Counted from the stretch's first letter, positions 42,295-52,715 are shown. The stretch: 64,000 nt of DNA from Ustilago trichophora (GCA_900323505.1 OOIN01000012.1:1-64000), one strand, 5' to 3'. Translations and numbers: made by a program. Notes: a model not told the origin generated them from the sequence alone.

Positions 42295-43842
42295 ATGGAT
42301 AAGGAGAAAGACAACACCTTGAGCGGCGTCCCCAAGCTGAAGTCGCTGGACGATTATCACGCCTGGAAGGACGACTTCACGACGGCCATGATGGCCAAAG
42401 GAAAGGTATGGTTTTGCATTACGGAGGGTAATGGACCTGGAACTACTGCTGCGGCCTCAAAGAACAAAGAAGACTGGGCCGAAGCCGAAATCAAAGCTCA
42501 AGGATTCGTCCTCTACGCTATCGGGAACGACCACAAGATCATTGTGAAGTCACTAAACTCCTCGAAGGCCATGTGGGACCGAATTCAAGAGCACTTTGAA
42601 CAACGTATCAGTCTTCGTATGGGACTGATTGAATTGGAGCTGAGCAATATCAAACAACATGACAACGAAACCATTGACCAATTTGCTACAAGAATCGAAA
42701 AGTTATGTGAACGACTCGGAATGACGGGTAAGCCTGTCGAAGTCGGTAGGCGCATGCGTGCTCTTACCCAGGGACTTCGACCCAAATTTGATATGTGGAA
42801 AACTATCTTCCAACGAGAAAACGATGCCATGTTCAACAGTGGCAAACATAAGGTAACATACAAAGATGAAGCTGGAAAAGAACTCAAACTAACCCCTCAT
42901 ATCGACGTCGTTGATGAACTCGAGCGCTTCAGGGACGCTCTCACCAATCTCCGTGCCCGAGAGGAAGAAATAAAACAACAAAAGACTTTGCAGAAACAAC
43001 AAACCCGCCACATAGCGATGTCTGTTCAACAACAACACCGTCCCAACACCAACAATCAGCGACGTCCCAATGGAAACAACAATAATCGTAACACCATTCA
43101 ATGTACCAAATGTGGCCGAATAGGCCATGCCACCAGAGTGTGTGGCGTGAAATGCAACAACTGTGGAATAATGGGACACTACTCTAACGAATGTAGTAGG
43201 CTGACTTCGCAGCCTAGAAGTGCTCCCGTCCGCAACGACTTCAACAGACGTTTCAATAATAACAATAACAATACAAACAACTCCAACCGCAACCCAACTG
43301 TAAATGCTACCGCTCGCTTTGTAAATGCTATGTCTATGGATCAGAATGTGAACAAAAACATCAACAACCAATACCAACAAAACACAGACTTCCAACAACA
43401 AGATATGTCACGCCCTATCACTCGTGGACGAGCCCTGTCTGCGAGACTGATTAACTGTGACTTCACTGACGATACCATGAAGGGTGGTATTCGAAGTCAA
43501 CAGTTCCGTGACAGCTGGATTCTAGACTCAGGTGCATCGTCTCACATGACGAACAGGCGAGACCTCTTCAACAAAATTGACATGAAAGATACAAAAATGA
43601 AAATAAAAACAGCAACCGGCCAGACAATCGACGTTAAGGGGGTGGGCGAAGTAGACTTCATTCCCATCATTAATGGTGAACAGGGTGAAGTCGTTACCTT
43701 CACTGACGTCCTATACGCTCCCAAACTTGACACCAATCTCATTTCGCTCACTACTCTCCTTAACATCAGCGACATTACCTTCGACAAGAAAAATGAAGAC
43801 GTTGTCGCCACCATTATGCAAGACAATGAAGTCATGGAGTAG
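42295..43842 (+). CDS. Copia Gag and protease (5' part of Gag-Pol)
   Basis: The frame encodes Gag with two CCHC zinc knuckles (C270-x2-C-x4-H-x4-C283 and C287-x2-C-x4-H-x4-C300) amid Asn-rich linkers. The aspartic protease follows with its active site D411-S-G (WILDSGASSHMTN). The frame stops at 43842 only because the structured insertion begins at 43839. If the GT...AG interval 43839-44246 is removed, codons join in phase with the integrase frame to give a 1417-residue Gag-Pol. The product packages element RNA and processes the polyprotein. Confidence 0.93.
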   Translation: MDKEKDNTLSGVPKLKSLDDYHAWKDDFTTAMMAKGKVWFCITEGNGPGTTAAASKNKEDWAEAEIKAQGFVLYAIGNDHKIIVKSLNSSKAMWDRIQEHFEQRISLRMGLIELELSNIKQHDNETIDQFATRIEKLCERLGMTGKPVEVGRRMRALTQGLRPKFDMWKTIFQRENDAMFNSGKHKVTYKDEAGKELKLTPHIDVVDELERFRDALTNLRAREEEIKQQKTLQKQQTRHIAMSVQQQHRPNTNNQRRPNGNNNNRNTIQCTKCGRIGHATRVCGVKCNNCGIMGHYSNECSRLTSQPRSAPVRNDFNRRFNNNNNNTNNSNRNPTVNATARFVNAMSMDQNVNKNINNQYQQNTDFQQQDMSRPITRGRALSARLINCDFTDDTMKGGIRSQQFRDSWILDSGASSHMTNRRDLFNKIDMKDTKMKIKTATGQTIDVKGVGEVDFIPIINGEQGEVVTFTDVLYAPKLDTNLISLTTLLNISDITFDKKNEDVVATIMQDNEVME

Positions 43843-44256
43843 CGAATGTAATTCGCTTGTTTCAATGCGTCGTGTCGGCCGAGTGTCTCAGCCACACAGA
43901 ATATTCCGGCTTTCGGCAAAGCACGTGCACACGCGCTCAGTCGAGTGCAAAAACACCGGCTTTCGGCAAAGCTCGTGTACACGCGCTCAGTCGAGTGCGC
44001 GCACTCATCTCTCTCTCTCTCTTGTTTCTCTTCTCTCTCCTCTCCATCATCATCATCATAACACTGGCCTCGCAAGGCAGTGTTTTTTCTCTCACACCCG
44101 CCCGCCCGTCCCTTTCTCGTTTTCCACTTTCTCTTTTATTGTTATTTGATCTCACGCACACTCTGCCCTGCTTTCATGCGACGTTCGACCACCCGTGTCC
44201 CTTACGGCCACGGCTGGGAGCTCGCAAGCGACTCCTCAGTAGTTAGGCAACCTTAT
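43839..44256 (+). mobile_element. Structured insertion, copy B (introner-like candidate)
   Basis: Homologous to 10554-10925. It begins GTAGCGAATG; a hairpin GCGAAT-GTA-ATTCGC lies at 43842-43856. A 43-bp segment is repeated at about 43908 and 43958. A pyrimidine tract comes next, then a stem AACACTG/CAGTGTT at 44060-44084 followed by six Ts, then the strongly conserved block at about 44172-44240 and AGTTAG ending at 44246. Homology continues about ten bases beyond. The 408-nt GT-AG interval has phase 2 borders that restore Gag-Pol. Confidence 0.78.
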
Positions 44257-46956
44257 AGTAATCGATCATTCTCTTTCTCCATGATGGCGTGGAAAACTCG
44301 GCCGTACTTAGCATTGATTCTCCAATGTCGATTGGAAGACAACACCATGATCCTCAACGGTGACACCACCAAAATGGAACACGTTTTCAGTACCACTGTC
44401 ACTCACGACGCCTTGTCGAACTGGCACAACCGCTTGGGACACGCAAGTCTGAAGTCGGTCAAAGAGGCCATCGAACTCACGAGTGGCATCAAGGTGCCCA
44501 ACACGGTCAAACGAATTCATTGTGAGATATGTGAGGCCGGCAAGAGTACAAGAAAACCGTTCGATACTTCCGAAACAAAGTCCAACGTACAACTGGAGCT
44601 CATCCACAGCGATGTCATGGGTCCCTTTGAAGAATCTACTGAGGGATACAAGTATATCGTTACGTTCATTGATGACTTCTCCAGATACACTACTGTGCAA
44701 GGCCTCGTCACTAAAGGAGAAGTTCCTCGAGTATTCAGGGACTATTTACAAACGATGGAAACAAGGACAGGCAGACAAATTCGAGCCCTCCAAAGTGATG
44801 GAGGCGGCAAATTTGTCAACCAAGTTCTATCCGACCTTATGCAAAGACACGGTATCACACACAGGAAGACCGTGCCTTACACTCCTCAACAAAATGGTGT
44901 TGCCGAACGAATGAACAGAACCTTAATGGATATGGTACGTTGCATGCTGATCCAGTCTGGAGTACCTGACCACTTCTGGCTACATGCAATTCAGCACGCA
45001 GCGTACGTGCGAAATCGCTTACCCAACATAAACACAGGCAAAGCGAAGACACCCTATGAGTTATTTTATGACAAGCCCACCGATATCAGTATGATCCGAC
45101 CCTTCGGATGTGCTGCCTGGGTACACTTGCTTCCTCACAGAAGGACCAGCAAACTTAGTCCTCGAAGCACGAAAATGATTTACCTCAGGACTTCGCTTGA
45201 TAGAAAGGCCTACGAACTGTGCGACATCGAACATACTCGCTTGGAACAAGCAAGAGATGTCAACTTTATTGAAGATGAATTTCCCTCAAAACCAAAGCAA
45301 TCAAGAATACTAGTTCAAGAAACTCAACCACGCCGACCTCGCCGTATTGAAGAAAATGAATCCGAAGACGAAATCGATATATTAGCACTAAGCTCCAGAA
45401 CAATGACTTCAAACGAATCCCCAGATCCTGTGACAATCCAAGAAGCTCAGAGCCGGACCGATTGGCCTCAATGGGAAAAGGCTATGCAGAGCGAACTCAA
45501 CAGTCACAAGGAGAATGGCACGTGGGAAGTCATTGACAACAATTCATCCGACATGCACCTTGTGACCTGCAAATGGGTCTATAAGCTAAAATTGAAGTCG
45601 GACGGAACAGTTGATAAATACAAAGCAAGGCTCGTCGCAAGAGGATTCAAGCAACGGCAAGGAATTGACTATGAAGAGACTTTTGCTCCGGTACTCAAGT
45701 TTTCAACGCTTCGAGTACTCATCGCAATGGCGACTTCACTTAACCTTCAAATTGAACAAATGGATGTAGTCACTGCATTCCTCAATGGCAAAATCACCGA
45801 GGACATTTACATGAGTCCGCCGCCAGGATATTGGCCCAGACGAGTCCTAAAATTGAAGAAAGCACTATATGGTTTAAAGCAAGCTGGCAGGAAATGGTAC
45901 GAGAAACTTGACAGCAGACTTCAACAGCTTGGTTTCTCACGACTCCAGAGTGACTTTGGCGTATACAAGAAGGGAGAATTGCCGAAGACACTATGTATCA
46001 TTGCAGTATATGTGGACGACATCGTGATAGTCAGTAGCTCACGAGCGCTACTTGACAGCTGCAAGAAAGATCTCGCGTCTTCGTTCAAGATGACGGAAGG
46101 CAGAAAATTAGAATTTATACTTGGTTTAGAAGTTTCGTGGGGAAATGCAGGGACCAAACTCAGTCAGGCGGCGTATATACGCCGCATACTTGGAAAATTC
46201 CTACCCGACACGTCGAAAATTGCGACTACACCCCTGCCAGTGTCAATCCCGACTGGAGACTTCGAAAGGCTAAATGAAGAAGAGCATAGTACATACAGAG
46301 CCATAGTAGGATCACTAATCTATGCGCCGATGGGCTCAAGGCCCGACATCAGTTACGCAACTGGAAAGTTAAGCCAGGAAGTCGACAAGCCGACAACACA
46401 GTCAATGAAGAATGCAATACACTTACTCAGATATCTTAAGGGCACACAGACGATAGGATTGAATTATTTAAAGGACGACACGAATTCACTCACACTTGAA
46501 GGATATAGCGATGCCGACTTTGCTGGTGATACTGAGGACAGGAAGTCGACAAATGGCATCGTCACAACCATTAATGGTGTCCCAGTAAATTGGTTTTCGA
46601 AGAAACAAAAGATAGTAGCCGATTCGACTACTGTAGCCGAATACATTGCCTTAACCGAATCAGTCAAAGACATTATTTGGACTCGGCAGTTACTCGGTGA
46701 ATTGGGACTTCACCAACAAGGCTATACGCCGATTCACATCGACAACAGTGCTGCAAAACAACTGGCGGCCGATCCTAAATTCCACAGTCGCACAAAGCAC
46801 ATCGATGTGAAGTTCCACTTCATTCGGGAACATGTGGCTGCAGGAGAAATAAAGTTATTTTCGGTGAATACACTGGATCAACGTGCAGATTGCCTAACGA
46901 AGTCTCTCGGACCGAACAAGGTCGAGGAGAGCCGAAGGCAGCTGTGCCTTCAATAA
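44247..46956 (+). CDS. Copia integrase, reverse transcriptase and RNase H (3' part of Gag-Pol)
   Basis: Order: Gag-pre-integrase zinc region (WHNRLGHAS ... CEIC), integrase core with IHSDVMG, LQSDGGG and NGVAERMNRT, then reverse transcriptase from WKWVYK-type to YVDDIVIV, and RNase H (YSDADFAGD, ending near HSRTKHIDVK). The frame is open from 44080, but everything before 44247 lies in the structured insertion, so I take the exon border as the start of native sequence. The intact catalytic motifs, with almost identical LTRs, suggest the element could have moved recently. The product copies element RNA and inserts the cDNA. Confidence 0.93.
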
Positions 46957-47798
46957 GAATTACACGGACGAAGACAACGGAATTCGCACTCAGATGAAAT
47001 GAAGCGGTGCGAGTTCGGTCGAAGTAACCAATCGCAAGCCAGGGGAAGACTTCAACGGCTTAGCTATTGGCGATAAGTGTGAAGGCCATCCGATGTGACA
47101 TGGAAGGAGAAACATGCAAAAGAAAATAAAACAAAGTTACGGCCGGACGCCAACGGATCGGCAAGACTCTCAGATTAAACAGACATAAAACCCACAAAAC
47201 AAGGACTTCGACAGTGTACCAGTTTATTGGTACCTGTGACTTCATGAAAGCACCGGAAGATATGAACTAAGAAAACGTTAAAAATCACAAAGCATCGATC
47301 GAGAAGACCCCAAAATTCACTCCATCACCGAACGGGACCGAGATGCCCGTCCACACTCGCATCTGCAAGAAGTCGGATACATGACAACCGACTGTTGTTA
47401 CGACTCTTGTGGCTGGAACATGCGCAGGCTCAAGAGCTTATTTGGACCGTCTTCGGTCGCAAGGAGCTCATCACAACCAATCGTAGACTTCAAGGCTAGT
47501 CCACAGATACGTGGACCAGCGGATCCAATCACAGAAGCGCAATTAAACAACACTGCGCAGACATCAACGAGCTGCGGACGCGGCACATGAGAAGTCTCAC
47601 AAAGGCAGTGGACATCCAAATTAGGTGCAACAAGGCAATACATCAGTGTACGAGCGTCTGTTACAGCGAAGACAGAGTACGACGTTGCACAATCAGGGGG
47701 AGCAATGAGAAGAGATAAAAAGGGGAAGGCTCGACGAATTCAGATAGCCCCCCCCCTTACATTCAGAATCACCGACATCGGCGACCACTGGCATCAAT
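46957..47798 (+). other. Non-coding spacer inside the copia element
   Basis: Between Pol and the third ORF. Small open frames exist (for example 47381-47590) but show no recognisable motif. A short C run (CCCCCCCC at about 47749) precedes the third ORF. Confidence 0.55.
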
Positions 47799-48611
47799 AT
47801 GCCTTACAACTCGGACGACGAATCCAATTGCTCAAGCGACGTCGCCAATCCCGGCTCACGCGTCTACTACGACACACCATCGGAAGCAAGCAATGATTTC
47901 GGAGAGGAAGAGGTTAGAGAGACTGACTCGGATGGAGGCTCCGAAGTCAGTAGCATTGACGGGTCTTCAGAGGCAGAAGTGGAAACCTTATTGCAATCTG
48001 TCGGCTTTGACGAGGAAGAGGTGGATAATGCCGGGAATGGCGCAGAGGATGAAGTCACTTTGATCTGCAAGTTTTGCAGGGATAACGAACTCGTCTGTAA
48101 GCTCGCCAGACTCGAGATGAACACGAAGTCCCTCAAATGCACGAATTGCAAGGTTCGACATCGCCCATGTACACTCGACTTTTCTGTTTGCTCCAAGAAT
48201 GCTCGTATCGCCAAGCAGGAGGAGCAATACAACAAAGGGAAGCTCGACGCCATAAATGATGAGTTCCGCTCCACTATCGCTCGCATGCGCGGAGACACCA
48301 ACACTTCCAAACTAGTTACTGCCTTGAAGTCGCACATTACTCATCTCGAGAAACAGCTCGAAATCAAGCGAACTCTCGACGAAGTAAACATGGCGATTTG
48401 CGTTCGCTTCACCCGCGCCTATCGAGACCACAATGCTATGGTCCTGGAGAACACCGCTCAACTTGTCGAGAACCTCCATTTCGAGAGGATCCTTGGCAAC
48501 GACATGGTTCAACTCAACGACAGCATCAATGACTTCACAGAGAACTTCAACTTCAACTTCGAGTCTGACGAAGATGAAAATGTTGACGAACTCAACGACG
48601 AAAGCTCCTAA
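47799..48611 (+). CDS. Extra ORF in the copia element, Zn2Cys6-like and coiled-coil
   Basis: A 270-residue frame between Pol and the 3' LTR, on the sense strand. It has an acidic N-terminus (Asp/Glu/Ser-rich to about 85) and a cysteine cluster C90-x2-C93-x6-C100-x13-C114-x2-C117-x6-C124. That spacing is close to a fungal binuclear zinc cluster with a slightly long linker. A helical region at about 135-240 with coiled-coil character (SHITHLEKQLEIKR) and an acidic tail follow. Ty1/copia elements normally lack such an ORF. It could bind DNA or RNA for regulation or targeting, or be a captured host segment. Function not known. Confidence 0.7.
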   Translation: MPYNSDDESNCSSDVANPGSRVYYDTPSEASNDFGEEEVRETDSDGGSEVSSIDGSSEAEVETLLQSVGFDEEEVDNAGNGAEDEVTLICKFCRDNELVCKLARLEMNTKSLKCTNCKVRHRPCTLDFSVCSKNARIAKQEEQYNKGKLDAINDEFRSTIARMRGDTNTSKLVTALKSHITHLEKQLEIKRTLDEVNMAICVRFTRAYRDHNAMVLENTAQLVENLHFERILGNDMVQLNDSINDFTENFNFNFESDEDENVDELNDESS

Positions 48612-48772
48612 TCCAACAATCCCCGCTCTCAACAGAGCTCTACAATACATTCCTTCACTCACCGACCTCAACAGTCGGGATAATCTACCTTCTCCAATGA
48701 CTTCGAATAGTTACGATCAAACAGTTCAAATTAGTTACTTTTACACTACCGTCATACTTCTATGCTTTTCCT

Positions 48773-48782
48773 CGAGGGGGAG
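48773..48782 (+). promoter_or_regulatory. Polypurine tract
   Basis: GAGGGGGAG immediately before the 3' LTR, the expected plus-strand primer for LTR retrotransposon replication. Confidence 0.85.
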
Positions 48783-49008
48783 TGTTAGAATATGACGAGA
48801 AAAATCATAAAACAACAATTACTTCTTTTTTCACTTCTTTCGATCTAACACTTGGTATTAAATATTAGTCATGCACTACGTCATTACGACGTCATTGACT
48901 ACGGGCCCATGTCTATAGCAGAGATTCCCCGAAGTCACTCATGTATATATATCACGACTTGTTCAGATCCCCAAGTCGAAATACCAAGTGCGATTTTACC
49001 TTTTAGCA
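48783..49008 (+). repeat. Copia 3' LTR
   Basis: 226 bp, one difference from the 5' LTR, flanked on its right by the GCTTC target duplication. Confidence 0.97.
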
Positions 49009-49055
49009 GCTTCGAGGGTGGCTTCATGACGGATTTTTCCTTTTTTTACGATATG

Positions 49056-49160
49056 ATTAACGGGACCGGCCCATCAACGGGTCAGGCCCTTTAGTGGGTC
49101 ACCAATACAATTTTTGCAAGAAGTGTCTTAAACATTCATGATTTGAAGTGGATTTTAGAA
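49056..49160 (+). repeat. Dispersed repeat, copy 2
   Basis: Shares GGGTCA, CAATACAATTTTTGC and a following AAGTGT block with 41341-41460. It lies between the split foldback element and the intact one. Confidence 0.65.
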
Positions 49161-49356
49161 AAATGTTGCCAAGGTGTTAGCCTTCGACAGCTTCTAAAAG
49201 CCAGGTGGAAATAAAATCAAGTTCTGTCAGAAGATGCAAACGTGTAGCCAGCACGTTTACAACTATCCGCCGGTGGAGTCATAAGTTGCTTGTAGAGCTG
49301 AATCTGAGAACAGGAAAGGTGGATTTTTACTGTACTGTACTTTGTATTTATGCATT

Positions 49357-49543
49357 CATATCGGAAAAAAAGGAAAGATCCGTCATGAAGCCACCCTCGA
49401 AGCCACCCCCAATTGGCTGGCTTCGTGCAAAGCCACCTGGGGTGGCTAACGAACCCACCCAGGGTGGCTTTGGAGAAAGCCAGCTGGTCGGGGGTGGCTT
49501 CGAGGGTGGCTTCATGACGGATCTTTCCTTTTTTCACGATGTG
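49357..49543. mobile_element. Intact GCCACC foldback MITE
   Basis: About 187 bp with long terminal inverted repeats of about 53 bp: the left end CATATCGG, then an A-rich stretch and GGAAAGATCCGTCATGAAG; the right end is its near-perfect complement ending CGATGTG. Both arms carry GAAGCCACCCTCGAAGCCA-type motifs. A possible ATT duplication flanks it. It encodes no protein. Confidence 0.8.
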
Positions 49544-49705
49544 ATTCTCTTCCTCTACCGTACAGGCCGTAGGTGGCAAGGGTGAATCCCATATACATTG
49601 AGTGCAAACTAAGACTGTTGATACTGTAAGCCAGACTGTTGGGCGCAGTGAAAACCGTCTTCTTGCGAGAGTGAGATAGAAAGATACAGAACTACTGTAC
49701 AACCA

Positions 49706-51325
49706 CTAATAGCGAGCAGTGAAACGACGCACAGCAGGACCAAAAAAGTACAAGGGAATGCCAAAGGCAGAGACCACTCCAAAGAGGATTGCGAGCACGT
49801 TGAAAGCGCCTCGAGGTCCCGCTTTTTCCAGGAAGTTGACTGTGGAGAGCGAGACGCCAAAACTTACAATGCCTCGCGAAGAGCAGTAGAGCAGCAGAAT
49901 CGCTCCAGCTCGCTCCGGGTAGGCATCGATCGAGTAGGTGTACGAGCCAAGGATGACAGCCGTAAATGTGAAATAGATGGCATTCATCGGGATGGCGATG
50001 CCGGTCCAGTGCCACGAGAAGGGGTCGGCCAGCGTCTGTCCAAAAATGATACACGCCGCCACCGCTAGACCGACAGGCATGATCAGTGGAATCAGCCGAT
50101 GTTCAGGACGCGTTTGACCCTTGTTGCGCTTGGCGAGCTTCTTGACAAGCCAGTCGCCTCCCAAACCCTGCAGAGGCACAAAGATCAGCGCCGTGATCAG
50201 CTGAGCCGCCATTACGTATCCGATCGCATCGTAGCTGAATCTGTAGGGCGCCGATCCCAGCGCGCCTGCATATTCGGTAGTCATGACAATGTAGGCCGAG
50301 AGCGACAATGAATTCATCAGCACCAGCCAAAAAATGTTGGGATACAGCAGCACCTGGACTGCCGATCCGAGGCAGCGCACAGCTTCAGTCCACTGCGCTC
50401 GTCCGCCAAAGATCCTCAGTGTCGAAGCGTAACTTGACTCGCCAAACGTATCCGTGTCGAGTACAGGCTTGCGCTTGTCCGTGTAGAAGATGGGTACACT
50501 CGCGTTGATGTCCTCTGAAGGAATGATGGCGTCTTGTCGCTCGTACCTCGATTCGGGGACAATCAAAATGCACAAGATGGCAACCACAATCGAGATGATG
50601 GCTGCAATATGGTACCACCATCTCCAGCCTAGATTGGTCGTGATGTGTCCCGTAGCGATCATCATGACCGAAAAGCCGATGGTTTGCATGCCGGAGAAGA
50701 CGGCCATGCGGTTACCTCGGACATGCAAAAAGTTGATCTCCTGCACCACCATTGGGCACAGCGCCTCGGATTGACCAGCTGCGAGCGCCATCACTGCACG
50801 CACGCCAAAGTGTGAGTTGAACGACTGGCTCAATCCGCAGCCCAACGACGTGAATGCAAGGAGCAACGACGAAAAGATCAACACGGGACGACGGCCGATA
50901 GCGATACTGGCAGGAATGCCAACCACGTTACCCAAACCCATGAAGAGAGTCGGGTAGACCAGCAGGTCGTTGACGCGTGGGTCGCCATGGTACTCTTTGA
51001 ACATGAGCCCGGTGAAGGCGCCCATACCGGAGGAGAGCAGTACACTCAAGATGGAGAAGAGGCCGAGTACAGCGAGCGTAGCCCACTTGCGCCATTCTGG
51101 CATGTTGAGCGGATCACGAGGATCGCGCGTGGGTTGTGGAATCAGCACCACCTCGTTGCCGCAGATCAATGTAGTTTCGGTGGCCGGATGGCTACCGTGA
51201 GCGTCGTTCCCCGCATGCTTGCCGACTTGCGAGCCATACTCGATCGACTCGATCTCCATCGTCTGGCTGATCACAGCGGTATCTTTGACGTCCTTCTGTT
51301 CGTCCACAGAGTCGTGGTGCGACAT
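49706..51325 (-). CDS. MFS transporter, DHA1-like (second)
   Basis: A 539-residue protein. A hydrophilic N-terminus leads to PTRDPRDPLNMPEWRKW, the DPxNW-like lead-in of fungal DHA1 carriers. Twelve predicted helices follow, with a motif A-like loop (ASIAIGRRPVLIF) and a large central loop near residues 275-320. It differs clearly from the transporter at 35747 and probably has another substrate. It is divergent from nothing on its left, where the transposon island begins 160 bp away, and lies upstream of the second CocE-type hydrolase in the same orientation. Proton-coupled export or uptake at the plasma membrane is expected. Confidence 0.92.
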   Translation of the reverse strand: MSHHDSVDEQKDVKDTAVISQTMEIESIEYGSQVGKHAGNDAHGSHPATETTLICGNEVVLIPQPTRDPRDPLNMPEWRKWATLAVLGLFSILSVLLSSGMGAFTGLMFKEYHGDPRVNDLLVYPTLFMGLGNVVGIPASIAIGRRPVLIFSSLLLAFTSLGCGLSQSFNSHFGVRAVMALAAGQSEALCPMVVQEINFLHVRGNRMAVFSGMQTIGFSVMMIATGHITTNLGWRWWYHIAAIISIVVAILCILIVPESRYERQDAIIPSEDINASVPIFYTDKRKPVLDTDTFGESSYASTLRIFGGRAQWTEAVRCLGSAVQVLLYPNIFWLVLMNSLSLSAYIVMTTEYAGALGSAPYRFSYDAIGYVMAAQLITALIFVPLQGLGGDWLVKKLAKRNKGQTRPEHRLIPLIMPVGLAVAACIIFGQTLADPFSWHWTGIAIPMNAIYFTFTAVILGSYTYSIDAYPERAGAILLLYCSSRGIVSFGVSLSTVNFLEKAGPRGAFNVLAILFGVVSAFGIPLYFFGPAVRRFTARY

Positions 51326-52715
51326 GGCGCTGATGAGAGCAATGAGCTAAAGAGTAGCACCAAGAATGACAGCGAGGTGATGATGATGTGGAATGGGAGA
51401 AGTTGATCGTTTGCAGCTTTTGGAACGTTTGGATGGGCGAGGCGTGAGGTCCAGGATGCTGCCAAGCGTGTAGGAGCGCATTATAACCTTTCTTGCAGAT
51501 ATTGCTATGCTATCCGGTGAGATACCGCTAGAGTGAATGCAGGTGCACTCGGCGTTTGCGTGGATTCGGCAGAGGAAGCAGGAACGGCGTATTGCGTGGC
51601 AAGAGGTAGTTCAGGGCAGTTGTCAGGATTATGCTCGGGCAGTGTGACTTGCCGGTAGTCGGGCACTCTTGTGCAAGACACCAATGGCAGACCTACTTGC
51701 ACAAAGCAATGGCCAAAGGACAGTACCAGTTCGGACCGCGGGGCCCCATCTGTCTTGCTGCTTGTGGAACTGCCGCTGGACGCGAAGATGAGAAAGTGAG
51801 GCGCCGAACCCGAACGTTGCCAGACAATGCCCACTAGATAGAATGTGGTATGCCGTGTCAGGGCCTGCAAGGTAGCACGCGGAGGCAACACCCGCTTCCA
51901 GTCTGGTGGAGCTTCGTAGGACAGCTGGTATTGCTCCACCGCTTTCAGAGCTCAATTGAGCGAATTGTGTATCCAGTGAAGAAACGAGAAGGTGGCCAGG
52001 TGGGGGAAAACGGCTTGGTAGGTTCGTCAGGGCCCGCCGCGATGGCCGGCCCGCAGCAGTCTGCAAGATTAAGAATAGCCGCGTGTTGTGCTTGAGCGGA
52101 ACAACTTGAACCTGTGCAGAAACACAGATGTGTGGGGAAGGAACATGTCATGACAAAGCATGCTTGCTAATGTGGCTATCGAGGAGCCTCTCCGCATCAT
52201 TGACACGCCATCACAACGCAGGTGTTCATTGGTTAGTTGACAGACTTCTTGCAGCACTCCGCGTGGTGCGGTGGAGCCGTTTGGCCCACTTTCCCCGCGT
52301 TTTCGGGAAAACTTCGCACTCCACCACCCGCCTTCACTTTAGCCACTTGCCATAGCAAACACCACCACCACCCCACCTTGGCGTTGGACGTGTACGGGGA
52401 GGGGGGGAACAATGTGTACGATGGCAGGAGGATCAGATTATACGTACTCATCTTGCGCTGCAGCATCAGGGCAAGGCTCAATTGTTTGACCGTCGCTTCC
52501 TTCGCAGCTACGATCTTCTTCAATGTTGTAGCGCAATGGGTCAGGATTCCGCCAAAGAATATGATTTTACAAAGAATTCAAGCCTTCAAGGATTTCAAAC
52601 AGCTCAAAGGACGAGCAAGTTGCCCAGCAAAAGGGATGTCTGGCTGCCTGGAAAGCATTTTTCAGGGCGAAGGGCTGGAGTTGCGTGAACAAATTCTTAA
52701 TTGCCTGAATCGTAG
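51326..52715. other. Intergenic region
   Basis: Upstream of the second MFS gene and downstream of the second hydrolase, both leftward. Small frames on both strands lack motifs. A GC-rich patch near 52270-52330 includes TTTTCGGGAAAA and CGCGTTTTC. No gene supported. Confidence 0.5.

Larger units (their letters stand above)
41945..49013 (+). mobile_element. Ty1/copia LTR retrotransposon (nearly intact, very recent)
   Basis: A 7059-bp element (41950-49008) with 226-bp LTRs, flanked by 5-bp duplications GCTTC (41945-41949 and 49009-49013). The LTRs begin TG and end CA and differ at one position (ACAACTT versus ACGACTT), so insertion was recent. It has a primer-binding site, one Gag-Pol frame interrupted by the structured insertion, a third ORF and a polypurine tract. 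Integrase before reverse transcriptase places it in Pseudoviridae/copia. Confidence 0.97.
41840..49055 (+). mobile_element. GCCACC foldback element split by the copia insertion
   Basis: The left arm at 41840-41949 (CACATCGG, A-rich, then ATGAAGCCACCCTCGAAGCC) and the right arm at 49014-49055 (GAGGGTGGCTTCATGACGG, T-rich, CGATATG) are the two ends of one inverted-repeat element. A copia retrotransposon with GCTTC target duplication sits between them. Removing the copia element and one GCTTC restores an element resembling the 187-bp copy at 49357. Confidence 0.8.

Noticed and set aside
44080..44246. N-terminal extension of the copia pol frame
   Set aside because: It is encoded by the inserted element (homologous to 10744-10914), so it is not native Pol sequence.
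47381..47590. Small ORF between copia Pol and the third ORF
   Set aside because: 69 codons without motif or coding bias; expected by chance.
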